Shown piece by piece: positions 1-7,168 of a DNA stretch of 20,209 nt. The stretch is from NCBI GenBank assembly GCA_900540885.1, contig UQHJ01000045.1, positions 1-20,209 of the forward strand, in the 5' to 3' direction. Origin of the DNA: an uncultured Prevotella sp. (GTDB lineage Bacteria; Bacteroidota; Bacteroidia; Bacteroidales; Bacteroidaceae). The notes below the pieces were generated by a model. The model had not been told where the DNA came from and searched no databases. It saw nothing but the letters and a program-made list of their open reading frames with translations. Within the stretch, counting starts at the first letter, position 1, and the number at the start of each line of letters is the position of its first letter. The translations under genes and the position numbers were made by a program.

Positions 1-22
1 CTCGAGGCCTTGACTTGCAAAT
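1..22 (+). repeat. Partial third copy of the CTCGATG-loop hairpin repeat, cut by the window edge
   Basis: The first 22 bases (CTCGAGGCC, then TTGAC, then GCAAAT) match the loop and right arm of the hairpin at 16209-16230 except at three positions. The left arm would lie outside the window. I infer a truncated member of the same dispersed family, in the orientation of the 16194 copy. It is short, so chance or a decayed relic is possible. Confidence 0.4.
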
Positions 23-43
23 ACATGAATATCCATACTTCAA

Positions 44-110
44 GTATTGCCAACTTGGGGCATCGAGCCCCAAGTTGACAATGCCGACGCGGGGACGCGT
101 CGCCCCCAGG
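44..110 (+). repeat. Two-hairpin intergenic repeat, copy 1 (constant CATCGAG loop)
   Basis: Arms 44-60 and 68-84 pair over 17 positions with two mismatches around the 7-base loop CATCGAG at 61-67. A second perfect hairpin follows at 86-101 (GACGCG stem, GGGA loop), then CCCCCAGG to 110. Bases 86-110 match the reverse complement of 16166-16190 at 24 of 25 positions. The first-hairpin stem differs completely from copy 2 yet still pairs, while the loop is the same. Bases 111-141 contain the direct repeat GCTTGCGTT but no gene. Confidence 0.8.
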
Positions 111-191
111 CTAGCTTGCGTTTGCTTGCGTTCGAGGCACCGATAAATTGTAGTTTATCACATTGTTAACTAATAATTAAATATAAATTCG

Positions 192-199
192 TACTTTTG
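192..199 (+). promoter_or_regulatory. Possible -7 box for the ABC transporter gene
   Basis: TACTTTTG fits the Bacteroidetes -7 consensus TAnnTTTG and lies 74 bases upstream of the ATG at 274. No good -33 TTTG is present at the usual 19-21 base spacing, so this is only a candidate. Confidence 0.4.
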
Positions 200-273
200 T
201 CGCATTATACCTAATATGGCTTTTTGACTTTTAAGAAAAAAGCTGTGCACGCTTCTATAACAAAACTCTTCGT

Positions 274-2109
274 ATGAAAGATTTTTTTCGCGTAATGCGA
301 CGTTTTGTGACTCCTTATAAAGGTTATTTGGTGGGGTCGCTGGTGTTTAACCTGCTTTCGGCAGTGTTAAACGTATTCTCGTTTATGTCGATAATACCGA
401 TGCTACAGATGCTCTTTGGCATTGATAAGATGCACTACACGTTTATGGCCTGGGATACAGCAGGCGCGTCGACCAAAGACATTGTGGTGAACAATATGTA
501 TTGGTATACCTCAGAGCTTATGGGACAGTTTGGCGCTGGCACGGCATTGTTGCTCATTGGACTCTTCTTGGTGGCAACTACGCTGCTAAAGACAGGGTGC
601 TACTTTGCATCGGTGGCGATCATGGTGCCCATGCGTACGGGCATTGTGCGCGACATTCGTACCCAGGTGTATCATAAAATTATCTCGTTGCCCCTTTCTT
701 TCTTTAGTGACGAGCGCAAGGGCGACATTATTGCTCGTATGAGCGGCGACGTGAATGAGATCGAAAATTCTATCACGGGTTCGCTCGATATGTTGATTAA
801 GAATCCTATCCTTTTGGTGTGCTACTTCGGTGTGTTGATCTACACTTCGTGGCAGTTGACGCTCTTTACGATCGTGGTGTTGCCCGTAATGGGTTGGGCT
901 ATGGGGCGCATTGGGCGTAAACTGAAGCAAAAGAGCCTCGATGCGCAGAATAAGTGGAGCGACACGATGGCACAGTTGGAAGAGACGTTGGGCGGAATGC
1001 GCATTATCAAAGCCTTTACGGCCGAGCGGAAGATGGTGGCGCGCTTCGACGAGGCAACGAATGACTTCCGTCGGGCTACAAACCGCGTGTCGGTGCGTCA
1101 GGCTTCGGCCCACCCTGTGAGTGAGTTTTTGGGTACAACGCTGATTGTCCTTGTACTGTGGTATGGTGGAACACTCATCTTCTCCGACCATTCACCGATT
1201 GATGCGCCGACGTTTATCTTCTATATGGTGATACTCTATAGCATTATTCAGCCATTGAAGGACTTGTCGAAGGCATCATACGCTGTGCCCAAGGGTATGG
1301 CTTCGGTAGAACGTGTGAATAAAATTCTGCTTGCCGAAAATCCGATAGCAGAACCTAAGGAACCCGTTCACGTGACGGGGCTGAAGGATAAGATAGAGTT
1401 TAAGGGTGTCGGTTTCTCATATAATGGCACGACCCCTGTACTGCACGGTGTAGACTTGATCGTGAAGCGTGGCCAGACGGTTGCGTTGGTAGGCCAAAGC
1501 GGTTCGGGAAAGTCGACGTTGGTAGACCTCCTACCGCGCTATCATGACGTGACGGAAGGCGAGATACTGATAGACGGTGTGAACGTGAAGGCGTTGGCTC
1601 TATCCGACCTTCGTGCGATGATAGGCAATGTCAATCAGGAGGCCATACTCTTCAACGACTCCTTCTATAATAACATCACCTTTGGCGTAGAACACGCGAC
1701 GATGGAGGAGGTGGTGGCAGCGGCCAAGGTGGCCAATGCACACGATTTCATCATGGAGAGTGAGGCTGGCTACGATACGAAGGTGGGCGACAGAGGGTGT
1801 CGTCTCTCAGGCGGTCAGCGCCAGCGCGTGTCGATAGCGCGTGCGGTGTTGAAGAACCCTGACATCTTGATACTCGACGAGGCTACTTCGGCACTTGATA
1901 CGGAGAGCGAACGCTTGGTGCAGGAGGCGCTGGAGCGACTGATGAAGACGCGTACAACCATAGCCATTGCCCACCGCCTCTCGACGATTAAGAATGCGGA
2001 CGAGATCTGCGTACTGCATGAGGGCCGCATCGTAGAGCGCGGCACGCATGAGGCGTTGCTCCAATTGGGAGGATATTATAAGAAGCTGAACGATATGCAG
2101 CAGTTATAG
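274..2109 (+). CDS. ABC exporter with fused membrane and ATPase domains (MsbA-like)
   Basis: A 611-residue half-transporter. The N-terminal part (about residues 15-345) is a six-helix type I exporter membrane domain, starting with a hydrophobic helix near residues 18-45. The C-terminal ATPase carries Walker A GQSGSGKST (407-415, K413), signature LSGGQ (511-515), Walker B ILILDEATSALD (D535, E536) and H-loop H567, so it should be catalytically intact. Family knowledge: such proteins act as inner-membrane homodimers that flip or export lipids (MsbA) or hydrophobic compounds. The substrate cannot be read from sequence. The following SDR and PAP2/Aur1-like genes suggest a lipid substrate (inference). 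ATG 274 is supported by the -7-like box at 192-199 and by a normal N terminus. Alternative: a multidrug-type exporter. Confidence 0.93.
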   Translation: MKDFFRVMRRFVTPYKGYLVGSLVFNLLSAVLNVFSFMSIIPMLQMLFGIDKMHYTFMAWDTAGASTKDIVVNNMYWYTSELMGQFGAGTALLLIGLFLVATTLLKTGCYFASVAIMVPMRTGIVRDIRTQVYHKIISLPLSFFSDERKGDIIARMSGDVNEIENSITGSLDMLIKNPILLVCYFGVLIYTSWQLTLFTIVVLPVMGWAMGRIGRKLKQKSLDAQNKWSDTMAQLEETLGGMRIIKAFTAERKMVARFDEATNDFRRATNRVSVRQASAHPVSEFLGTTLIVLVLWYGGTLIFSDHSPIDAPTFIFYMVILYSIIQPLKDLSKASYAVPKGMASVERVNKILLAENPIAEPKEPVHVTGLKDKIEFKGVGFSYNGTTPVLHGVDLIVKRGQTVALVGQSGSGKSTLVDLLPRYHDVTEGEILIDGVNVKALALSDLRAMIGNVNQEAILFNDSFYNNITFGVEHATMEEVVAAAKVANAHDFIMESEAGYDTKVGDRGCRLSGGQRQRVSIARAVLKNPDILILDEATSALDTESERLVQEALERLMKTRTTIAIAHRLSTIKNADEICVLHEGRIVERGTHEALLQLGGYYKKLNDMQQL

Positions 2110-2146
2110 GGCCTCTTTATATTGTTTTACGTTTGAAGGTTATGAG

Positions 2147-2189
2147 GTCACATAAAGTTCGTTTTTGTTGATTATCAACGTGATGTGAC
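2147..2189. repeat. Nested inverted repeats upstream of the SDR gene
   Basis: GTCACAT at 2147-2153 and ATGTGAC at 2183-2189 are exact inverted copies, and a perfect palindrome GTTGATTATCAAC lies between them at 2167-2179. A TAnnTTTG-like box (TACGTTTG) is at 2128-2135, without a clear -33 partner. The arrangement could be an operator or leader hairpin for the SDR gene. No regulator can be named. Confidence 0.4.
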
Positions 2190-2204
2190 GAACGATATTA
2201 ATAT

Positions 2205-3233
2205 ATGGAATTACATTGTCTTGAAAATAAATCAATCCTCATTACGGGTGCTTCAGGCTTTATAGGCAGCTTTATGGTAGAGCGTGCCTTGGCGGAGGGC
2301 ATGGAGGTGTGGGCTGCTGTGCGCCCCACGAGTAGTCGTCGTTACTTGACGGACGACCGTATTCACTTTATAGAATTGGACTTGAGCGATGAGTTGCACT
2401 TGCAACATCAGTTGGAGGACCACTTGAAGGAGGTGGGGGGCCGTCCGTTTGACTACGTAATTCATGCTGCGGGAGCGACGAAGTGTCGACGTGCGGAGGA
2501 CTTCTTTACGATTAACGCAGAGGGCACGGCCTGTTTGGCACTGACGCTATTGGGTACGCAAGCACTGCTTCCGACGGGACGTTTCGTGTTTATTAGTTCG
2601 CTGAGCGTAATGGGTCCCTTACACGAGAGAGATGGTAAGGACATCATGGCTTCGGAGTTGGCACGGCCGAATACGGCCTATGGGGCTTCGAAGTTGCAGG
2701 CGGAGAGTATGTTGGCCGATATTCGTGACTTGAACTATGTGGTGTTGCGCCCTACGGGGGTGTATGGTCCGAGGGAGAAGGATTATGCGATGATGGCAGA
2801 CGCGATACGTCGGCACGTTGACTTTGCGGTGGGTTACCGACCGCAGGTGTTGACGTTTATATACGTGGCGGACTTGGTGGAGGCGGCCTTCTTGGCGCTG
2901 AGACGGGGACGACGCGGAGCGAAGTATTTCTTGACAGACGGTGGGGTGTACACCTCGCGTACGTTTAGTGACTTGATTCAGATGCAGTTGGGCGTGAAGC
3001 ACGTGTGTCACATTGTGGCGCCGCTGTGGGTGCTCCGCGCAGTGTGTTGGGTGAGTGAACGCTTGGCACGACTGACGGGAAGTCTCTCAACGCTGAATAT
3101 GGATAAGTATAGGATTATGAAGCAACGCTCGTGGCGGTGTGACATCGGGCCGGCACGCGAAGACTTAGGGTATCAACCTAAATGGCCGTTAACACGGGGC
3201 GTGGAGGCTACGTTTAAACGTTCGGATAATTAA
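2205..3233 (+). CDS. NAD(P)-dependent extended SDR (epimerase/dehydratase or ketoreductase type)
   Basis: A 342-residue extended short-chain dehydrogenase. The Rossmann motif GASGFIG is at residues 15-21 and the catalytic YxxxK is Y159-K163 (YGASK), preceded by the serine-rich FISSLSVMG stretch near 130, so the Ser-Tyr-Lys triad looks complete. There is no signal peptide, so it should be cytosolic. Family members include sugar epimerases, dihydroflavonol reductases, 3-beta-HSD-like enzymes and the Caulobacter ceramide-pathway reductase CerR. The substrate cannot be assigned from motifs. It lies 95 bases after an exporter gene and 227 bases before an Aur1/PAP2-like gene, which makes a lipid-linked reductase role attractive but unproven. 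The spacer is long enough for its own promoter. Confidence 0.88.
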   Translation: MELHCLENKSILITGASGFIGSFMVERALAEGMEVWAAVRPTSSRRYLTDDRIHFIELDLSDELHLQHQLEDHLKEVGGRPFDYVIHAAGATKCRRAEDFFTINAEGTACLALTLLGTQALLPTGRFVFISSLSVMGPLHERDGKDIMASELARPNTAYGASKLQAESMLADIRDLNYVVLRPTGVYGPREKDYAMMADAIRRHVDFAVGYRPQVLTFIYVADLVEAAFLALRRGRRGAKYFLTDGGVYTSRTFSDLIQMQLGVKHVCHIVAPLWVLRAVCWVSERLARLTGSLSTLNMDKYRIMKQRSWRCDIGPAREDLGYQPKWPLTRGVEATFKRSDN

Positions 3234-3245
3234 CGATAAAAGTTT

Positions 3246-3432
3246 TGGGGCGCGTTTTGCGCTTGGGGTGAACATTAATTATCATTAATTAGCCATTAAT
3301 TATTTCATTAATTTCATCATTAATTATTTCATGTAGTTGTCATTAATTTTTCTTTTTGGGTAATTAATGAAATAATTAATGGCTAATTGATGATAATTAA
3401 TGTTCCCTTCCCTGGAGCGTGAAGCGCGATTT
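3246..3432. repeat. Phased ATTAAT inverted-repeat element A
   Basis: Arms 3271-3313 and 3362-3404 are inverted copies over 43 bases with one mismatch. ATTAAT starts at 3274, 3284, 3295, 3307, 3319 and 3342, a step of 10-12 bases with one double step. Outside the arms, GCGC-rich caps (3250-3262 on the left, about 3416-3428 on the right) resemble the caps of elements B and C. The element fills the spacer between the SDR and PAP2-like genes. It could form a long stem in RNA or a cruciform in DNA. I know no named family for it. Confidence 0.85.
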
Positions 3433-3460
3433 CATGTTTAATAGTTTATAAGTTAGATAA

Positions 3461-4426
3461 ATGTTAGATAAGATAGGTGTTGAGGAACGTGGACGTAGGG
3501 CGTTGCTATCAGTAGAGTGGGCAACGTTGGTATATACGTTGTTTACGTGTGTACTGATATTGCTCTTTTGGCAGCGCATGGGGCAACCTATGCAGTTGTT
3601 GGAGGGGCGCGCGTTGGTGTTGGGCGGCATGGCGCTGCTGTGGCTCTTCTATTGGTTACGACCGAATAAGTATTTGATGTTGCTGCGCTATGTGTTTCCC
3701 TTGTCGTTGTTGGGGTATTGGTATCCCGATACGTATGAGTTTTGTCAACTGTTTCCGAATTTAGACCACGTGTTTGCCCGTGCCGACTTGGCGTTGTTCG
3801 GTTGCCAGCCGAGTTTGGAATTTTCAAGGTGGCTGCCGGAGAAAGTGTGGAGCGAACTGTTTCACATGGGCTACTTTGCTTATTACCCGATGATAGCGGT
3901 GACGGTGTTGTCTCCTATCTTTGTGGATAGGCGATTGTTTGCACGCACGGCGTATGTGGTGTTGGCGAGCTTCTTTATGTATTACTTGATATACCTCTTC
4001 CTGCCCGTAGCCGGGCCGCAGTATTACTTTCATGCGGTGGGAGAGGAGGTGATACGAAGTGGACACTTCCCTCACTTAGGCGACTACTTCCGTTATCACA
4101 CGGAGTTGGCGGTTTCGCCAGGTCCTGATGGGTTCTTCCGCGAGTTGGTGGAAGGTACGCAGCAGTCGGGGGAACGACCTACGGCGGCTTTCCCATCAAG
4201 TCATGTGGGTATGAGCACGGTGTTGATGTTTCTGTTGTGGCGGATTAAACGCTCGTTATTCTATGCGATGCTGCCGTTCTACTTCTTCTTGTGCTGCGCA
4301 ACGGTGTACATTCAGGCGCACTACTTGATTGACGTCATTGGGGGCTTGGTAACAGCCATCCTCTTCTTTAACGTTAATTGGTGGGGATATACGAGACACG
4401 TAAAAAAACGATTAATGAAAGATTAA
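3461..4426 (+). CDS. PAP2/Aur1-like integral membrane phosphatase or phosphotransferase
   Basis: A 321-residue protein with about six or seven hydrophobic segments. The PAP2 active site is visible: RP just before FPSSH (P245-S246-S247-H248), and later QAHYLIDVIGG with H287 and D291. The internal YLFLPVAGP segment and overall layout fit the PAP2_3 (Aur1/inositolphosphotransferase-like) branch better than small PgpB-type enzymes, though I judge this only by eye. Family members dephosphorylate lipid phosphates or transfer head groups such as phosphoinositol to ceramide on the outer face of the inner membrane. The last five residues (RLMKD) and the stop codon are encoded by repeat element B, so the native C terminus may have been replaced. 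No clear promoter is seen directly upstream. Confidence 0.85.
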   Translation: MLDKIGVEERGRRALLSVEWATLVYTLFTCVLILLFWQRMGQPMQLLEGRALVLGGMALLWLFYWLRPNKYLMLLRYVFPLSLLGYWYPDTYEFCQLFPNLDHVFARADLALFGCQPSLEFSRWLPEKVWSELFHMGYFAYYPMIAVTVLSPIFVDRRLFARTAYVVLASFFMYYLIYLFLPVAGPQYYFHAVGEEVIRSGHFPHLGDYFRYHTELAVSPGPDGFFRELVEGTQQSGERPTAAFPSSHVGMSTVLMFLLWRIKRSLFYAMLPFYFFLCCATVYIQAHYLIDVIGGLVTAILFFNVNWWGYTRHVKKRLMKD

Positions 4427-4492
4427 TGAAAGATTAATGGTCGATTAATGATACATTAATGTTTAAAAAAACAAGCGCGAAGCGCGCCTTCA
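4409..4492. repeat. Phased ATTAAT half-element B, overlapping the end of the PAP2-like gene
   Basis: ATTAAT starts at 4411, 4422, 4433, 4444 and 4455, an exact 11-base step. It is followed by GTTTAAAAAAACAAGCGCG and a GCGC hairpin cap (4475-4487) nearly identical to the cap of element C. Only one cluster is present, so this is a half-element with no opposed partner. The first two units lie inside the 3' end of the preceding gene and create its stop codon at 4424-4426. Confidence 0.85.
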
Positions 4493-4510
4493 CGTTAAAT
4501 TAAAGTATAT

Positions 4511-5917
4511 ATGAGAATAAAGAGTTTTATGTTAGCAGCTACGATGATGACCTTTGCGTTATCATCGTTGGCGCAAGTAGGTAAGGGCGGTATAACGCCT
4601 GAGATGCTCAGCACGATGCGTAAGTCACACCCGATGACTGCTTCTGACCGTGCACTGCGTAATGCCTTAGCCGGCACAAGTATTAATCAGTTGGCCACGA
4701 ATGCCACGAATGGTGATGCTACGGACACGCACTTTAGTAACGAAGTGCCTTCAAAGGGCATTACCGACCAGAAGAGTTCGGGTCGTTGCTGGCTCTTCAC
4801 GGGACTGAACGTGATGCGTGCAAAGGCGATAAAGGAGAGAGGATTGGGCGAGTTTCAGTTCTCGCAGAGTTATTGCTTCTTTTACGACCAGTTGGAGAAG
4901 TCGAACCTCTTCTTGCAAGCCGTGATAGACAATGCCAAGAAGCCGATGTCAGACCAGTTGGTCGATTGGCTGTTTAAGAATCCACTGTCAGACGGTGGTA
5001 CGTTCTGTGGTGTGATAGACGTAGTGAGCAAGTACGGCTTGGTGCCTTCTGAGGCGATGCCAGAATCGTATAATGCGAATAATACGCAGCGTATGGCTTC
5101 ACTGTTGAGCTTGAAGTTGCGCGAGTATGGTCTGACGCTGCGTAAGTTGGCAGCGCAGGGTAAGAAGACGGCCGAGTTGGAACGCGTGAAGAAGGAGCAG
5201 TTGGGCACGATCTATCATATCTTGGCAGTATGCTTGGGTGAACCCGTGGAGAAGTTTACGTGGACACCGCGCGATGCACAAGGTAAGGCCTTGGGCGAGG
5301 AGAAGGAGTATACGCCAAAGGAGTTTTACCAAGCATTGGTGGGTAAGGACTTGAAGCACTCATACGTAATGGTGATGAACGATCCCTCGCGCGCGTACCA
5401 TAAAACGTACACGATCGATATGGACCGCCATTCTTACGACGGTGAGCAGTGGACATACCTGAACCTCCCCATGGAGGAGATAAAGGCAATGGCGGTGGCT
5501 TCGATTAAGGACTCTGTGATGATGTACTTCTCTTGTGATGTGGGTAAGTATTTGGACTCAAAGACGGGCGTATTGTCGCTGAAGAATTATGACTATGAGT
5601 CGTTATTGGGCACAACGTTCCCGATGACGAAGGCGGAACGTATTCAGACGTATGCTTCGGCTTCGAGTCATGCCATGACGCTGATGGCGGTAGACCTCAC
5701 GGCTGACGGTAAGACAAAGAAGTGGATGGTGGAGAACTCTTGGGGTGCTCAGTCGGGCTATCGTGGTCACTTGATTATGACAGACGAATGGTTTGACGCG
5801 TATATGTTCCGCCTCGTGGTAGACAAGAAGTATGTGCCTGCACAGACATTGGAACTTCTGAAGCAGACGCCTATCAAATTGCCCGCTTGGGACCCGTTGT
5901 TTAGTGGGGAAGAGTGA
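4511..5917 (+). CDS. Secreted C1B cysteine peptidase (bleomycin hydrolase/PepC-like)
   Basis: A 468-residue protein with a signal peptide (hydrophobic stretch at residues 6-20, likely cleavage after SLA before Q22). The papain-type catalytic set is complete: C93 in SSGRCWLF, H387 in SSHAMTLMAVD, N409 in VENSWG. The long insert between Cys and His and the DQKSSGRCW context place it in family C1B (bleomycin hydrolase, PepC), usually aminopeptidases that form hexamers. In Bacteroidales such proteins are commonly exported, so a periplasmic role in peptide breakdown is likely. It starts 84 bases after the PAP2-like stop, with element B between, and has no recognisable own promoter. It is probably metabolically unrelated to the lipid-type genes upstream. 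Confidence 0.93.
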   Translation: MRIKSFMLAATMMTFALSSLAQVGKGGITPEMLSTMRKSHPMTASDRALRNALAGTSINQLATNATNGDATDTHFSNEVPSKGITDQKSSGRCWLFTGLNVMRAKAIKERGLGEFQFSQSYCFFYDQLEKSNLFLQAVIDNAKKPMSDQLVDWLFKNPLSDGGTFCGVIDVVSKYGLVPSEAMPESYNANNTQRMASLLSLKLREYGLTLRKLAAQGKKTAELERVKKEQLGTIYHILAVCLGEPVEKFTWTPRDAQGKALGEEKEYTPKEFYQALVGKDLKHSYVMVMNDPSRAYHKTYTIDMDRHSYDGEQWTYLNLPMEEIKAMAVASIKDSVMMYFSCDVGKYLDSKTGVLSLKNYDYESLLGTTFPMTKAERIQTYASASSHAMTLMAVDLTADGKTKKWMVENSWGAQSGYRGHLIMTDEWFDAYMFRLVVDKKYVPAQTLELLKQTPIKLPAWDPLFSGEE

Positions 5918-5930
5918 TGCATGAACGTGA

Positions 5931-5995
5931 AGATGTGCGAATGGTCGCCGTTTGTAGCTGATTTTTAGAGCATTAAATCATTTGCTCATTTAAAA
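5931..5995. repeat. Tail repeat T1 (octamer-phased) after the C1 peptidase gene
   Basis: Bases 5933-5949 (ATGTGCGAATGGTCGCC) are identical to 6827-6843, which lies after the first HU-like gene. On the right, CATT recurs at 5971, 5979 and 5987, an exact 8-base step. The left side has loosely related words with the same step. It looks like another phased inverted-repeat element that follows a gene stop. Confidence 0.6.
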
Positions 5996-6004
5996 AGAAT
6001 GCTG

Positions 6005-6049
6005 CCTTTGCAGAAAAAGTGTACAAAATGTACACTCTTTTTGCAAAGG
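6005..6049. promoter_or_regulatory. 45-base near-perfect palindrome (candidate operator)
   Basis: The 21-base arms 6005-6025 and 6029-6049 are inverted copies with two mismatches around a central AAA. The core GTGTACAAAATGTACAC (6019-6035) is perfect. The right arm contains the -33 TTTG of the promoter at 6040-6071, so a bound dimer would compete with RNA polymerase. The arms end in CCTTTGCA, which resembles part of the promoter -7 region. No cognate regulator is encoded in the window. Confidence 0.7.
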
Positions 6050-6071
6050 TTTTTTTTGTGTCCTACCTTTG
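6040..6071 (+). promoter_or_regulatory. Bacteroidetes-type promoter for the HU/amidase cluster
   Basis: TTTG at 6040-6043, a 20-base spacer, and TACCTTTG at 6064-6071 match the TTTG/TAnnTTTG consensus and its usual spacing. Transcription should start near 6077, giving a leader of about 340 bases before the ATG at 6414. The leader holds a hairpin at 6162-6185 (GACAAGTT/AACTTGTC) and the MITE-like element at 6189-6377. Confidence 0.75.
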
Positions 6072-6188
6072 CACTGTCAAACGAGATGAAGCGCTTCTAA
6101 TCAGAGTAAGACGAGTAAGTTACCTTATATATTATATAGGTGTACTTATCCCCCCCAAAAAGACAAGTTTGTTGGCTAACTTGTCAAC

Positions 6189-6377
6189 TTAAGGGTGGTT
6201 CTAAAAATTCTGTTTTTAGAGTTCTGCTATTCTGAAATGTGATTTGTACGCTCTCGAAAGTGTCTTTTTGAAAGTTTGTTCGGTCACATAGCCCGCTATG
6301 CTCCCTCACAAACTTTTAAAAATACACTTCCGATAGCGCACAAATCCCTATTTCAGAATTATTAGAACCACCCTTAA
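6189..6377. mobile_element. MITE-like element M1 in the HU gene leader
   Basis: The 189-base element ends in perfect 16-base inverted repeats (TTAAGGGTGGTTCTAA at 6189-6204, its complement at 6362-6377), extending to 24 bases with one mismatch. Most of the interior also pairs, with the turn at 6286-6301 (CATAGC/GCTATG). The left arm has an extra internal duplication near 6211-6232. It has no ORF, so it would depend on a transposase supplied elsewhere. TTAA or TA at the ends may belong to the target site. It separates the promoter at 6040-6071 from the first HU-like gene. Confidence 0.8.
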
Positions 6378-6413
6378 AGAAAACTACTAACCATAAAAAA
6401 ACGATTTACTACC

Positions 6414-6794
6414 ATGATTTTATTTAAGGCAACTGTCCGCAAAAATTTTAAGACGGGCGAGAAGTTATTTTATCCGATGTTGGTTGAACCCTCAGTGGTA
6501 ACCTTTGAAGAGTTGTTGAACAGTGTTCAGGAGATTTGTTCACTCACGTTGGCTGATGTTACGGCGATTGTGAAGTCGTTCCAAGAGGTGGTGCTCGAGA
6601 TGCTTTCGGAAGGCTATAGCGTACACGTTGACAACTTGGGTTCGTTCCGTCCAACGCTGAAGGCAACGAGCGTGGAGAATAAAGACGACGTGTCAGCCGA
6701 CTTGATCAAACAAGTGCACTGCGTGTTTACTCCATCGGTTCGCTTGAAGGAGGCGATAAAGATGAACAACTTGGAGTTTAAGAAGCTCCGTTGA
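6414..6794 (+). CDS. HU/IHF-like DNA-binding protein, first copy
   Basis: A 126-residue protein with the HU-like pattern: a helical N-terminal half (EELLNSVQEICSLTLADV), the turn VHVDNLGSFRPTL near residues 71-83, and a basic C-terminal end. It belongs to the divergent Bacteroidetes HU-related group that often lies next to small membrane proteins and amidases. It probably binds DNA as a dimer; whether it is a nucleoid protein or a local regulator is not known. It is the first gene after the palindrome-controlled promoter and the MITE-like element. It is a paralogue of the gene at 7653-8039 (similar length, the same D-N/D-LG-S/T-F core), but the two are strongly diverged, so the duplication is old. 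Confidence 0.85.
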   Translation: MILFKATVRKNFKTGEKLFYPMLVEPSVVTFEELLNSVQEICSLTLADVTAIVKSFQEVVLEMLSEGYSVHVDNLGSFRPTLKATSVENKDDVSADLIKQVHCVFTPSVRLKEAIKMNNLEFKKLR

Positions 6795-6810
6795 GGCTCT
6801 GCCTTTTAAA

Positions 6811-6886
6811 ATGTGCAAGTGTGCAAATGTGCGAATGGTCGCCATCTGTTGCGCGATTTATTCAATCATTCTCACATTTGTACATT
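6811..6886. repeat. Tail repeat T2 (octamer-phased) after the first HU-like gene
   Basis: The left cluster at 6811-6842 reads as successive octamers ATGTGCAA, GTGTGCAA, ATGTGCGA, ATGGTCGC. The right cluster has CATT at 6867, 6875 and 6883, also with an 8-base step. The two clusters pair over about 19 bases with three mismatches. It has the same design as element E at 14166-14286, with a different word. Confidence 0.65.
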
Positions 6887-6887
6887 A

Positions 6888-6912
6888 AAGGGTGGTTCTA
6901 AAAATTCTGTTT
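6888..6912 (+). mobile_element. Solo terminus of the M1 MITE-like element
   Basis: 25 bases identical to the left end of M1 (6191-6215), with no matching right end nearby. Because it continues into CTGTTT, it matches the left terminus and not the right. It is either a deletion remnant or a terminus moved by recombination. It lies 23 bases upstream of the small membrane protein gene and may affect its expression. Confidence 0.75.
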
Positions 6913-6934
6913 CAACTTACTAAACTAACCTTTC

Positions 6935-7147
6935 ATGAAAGAGAAGAGCGATAAGGGTGTAGTGGGCGCATTGATGATGTTGATGTCGGGCATCGCGCTT
7001 TCGGTGGCAGGCTTTGTAGTCGACCCTGTGGGCGAGATAAGCGACTCTGTGTTGTGGTATGTGTCGCAAGCACTGATTTACGCTGGTAGCGTGTTTGGCG
7101 TGACGGTGTATATAGACAGACAATTAGTAGGCCGCAAGGCTGCTTGA
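6935..7147 (+). CDS. Small two-TM membrane protein, holin-like
   Basis: A 70-residue protein with a charged start (MKEKSDKG), hydrophobic segments at about residues 9-28 and 38-58, a short DPVGEISDS loop between them and a basic tail (RQLVGRKAA). Size, two helices and position immediately before an amidase without a signal peptide resemble a phage holin-endolysin pair. Similar small proteins sit between HU-like and amidase genes in Bacteroidales. Holin activity is inference from layout; it could equally be an anchor or partner of the amidase. The ATG is 21 bases upstream of the amidase start region, suggesting co-transcription: the stop at 7147 is only 21 bases before ATG 7169. Confidence 0.75.
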   Translation: MKEKSDKGVVGALMMLMSGIALSVAGFVVDPVGEISDSVLWYVSQALIYAGSVFGVTVYIDRQLVGRKAA

Positions 7148-7168
7148 TGAGAAAACTTAAAAAAAGAG

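Noticed and set aside
586..1191. A 201-residue - strand gene inside the ABC exporter
   Set aside because: It is a histidine- and arginine-rich shadow frame within a well-conserved exporter gene.
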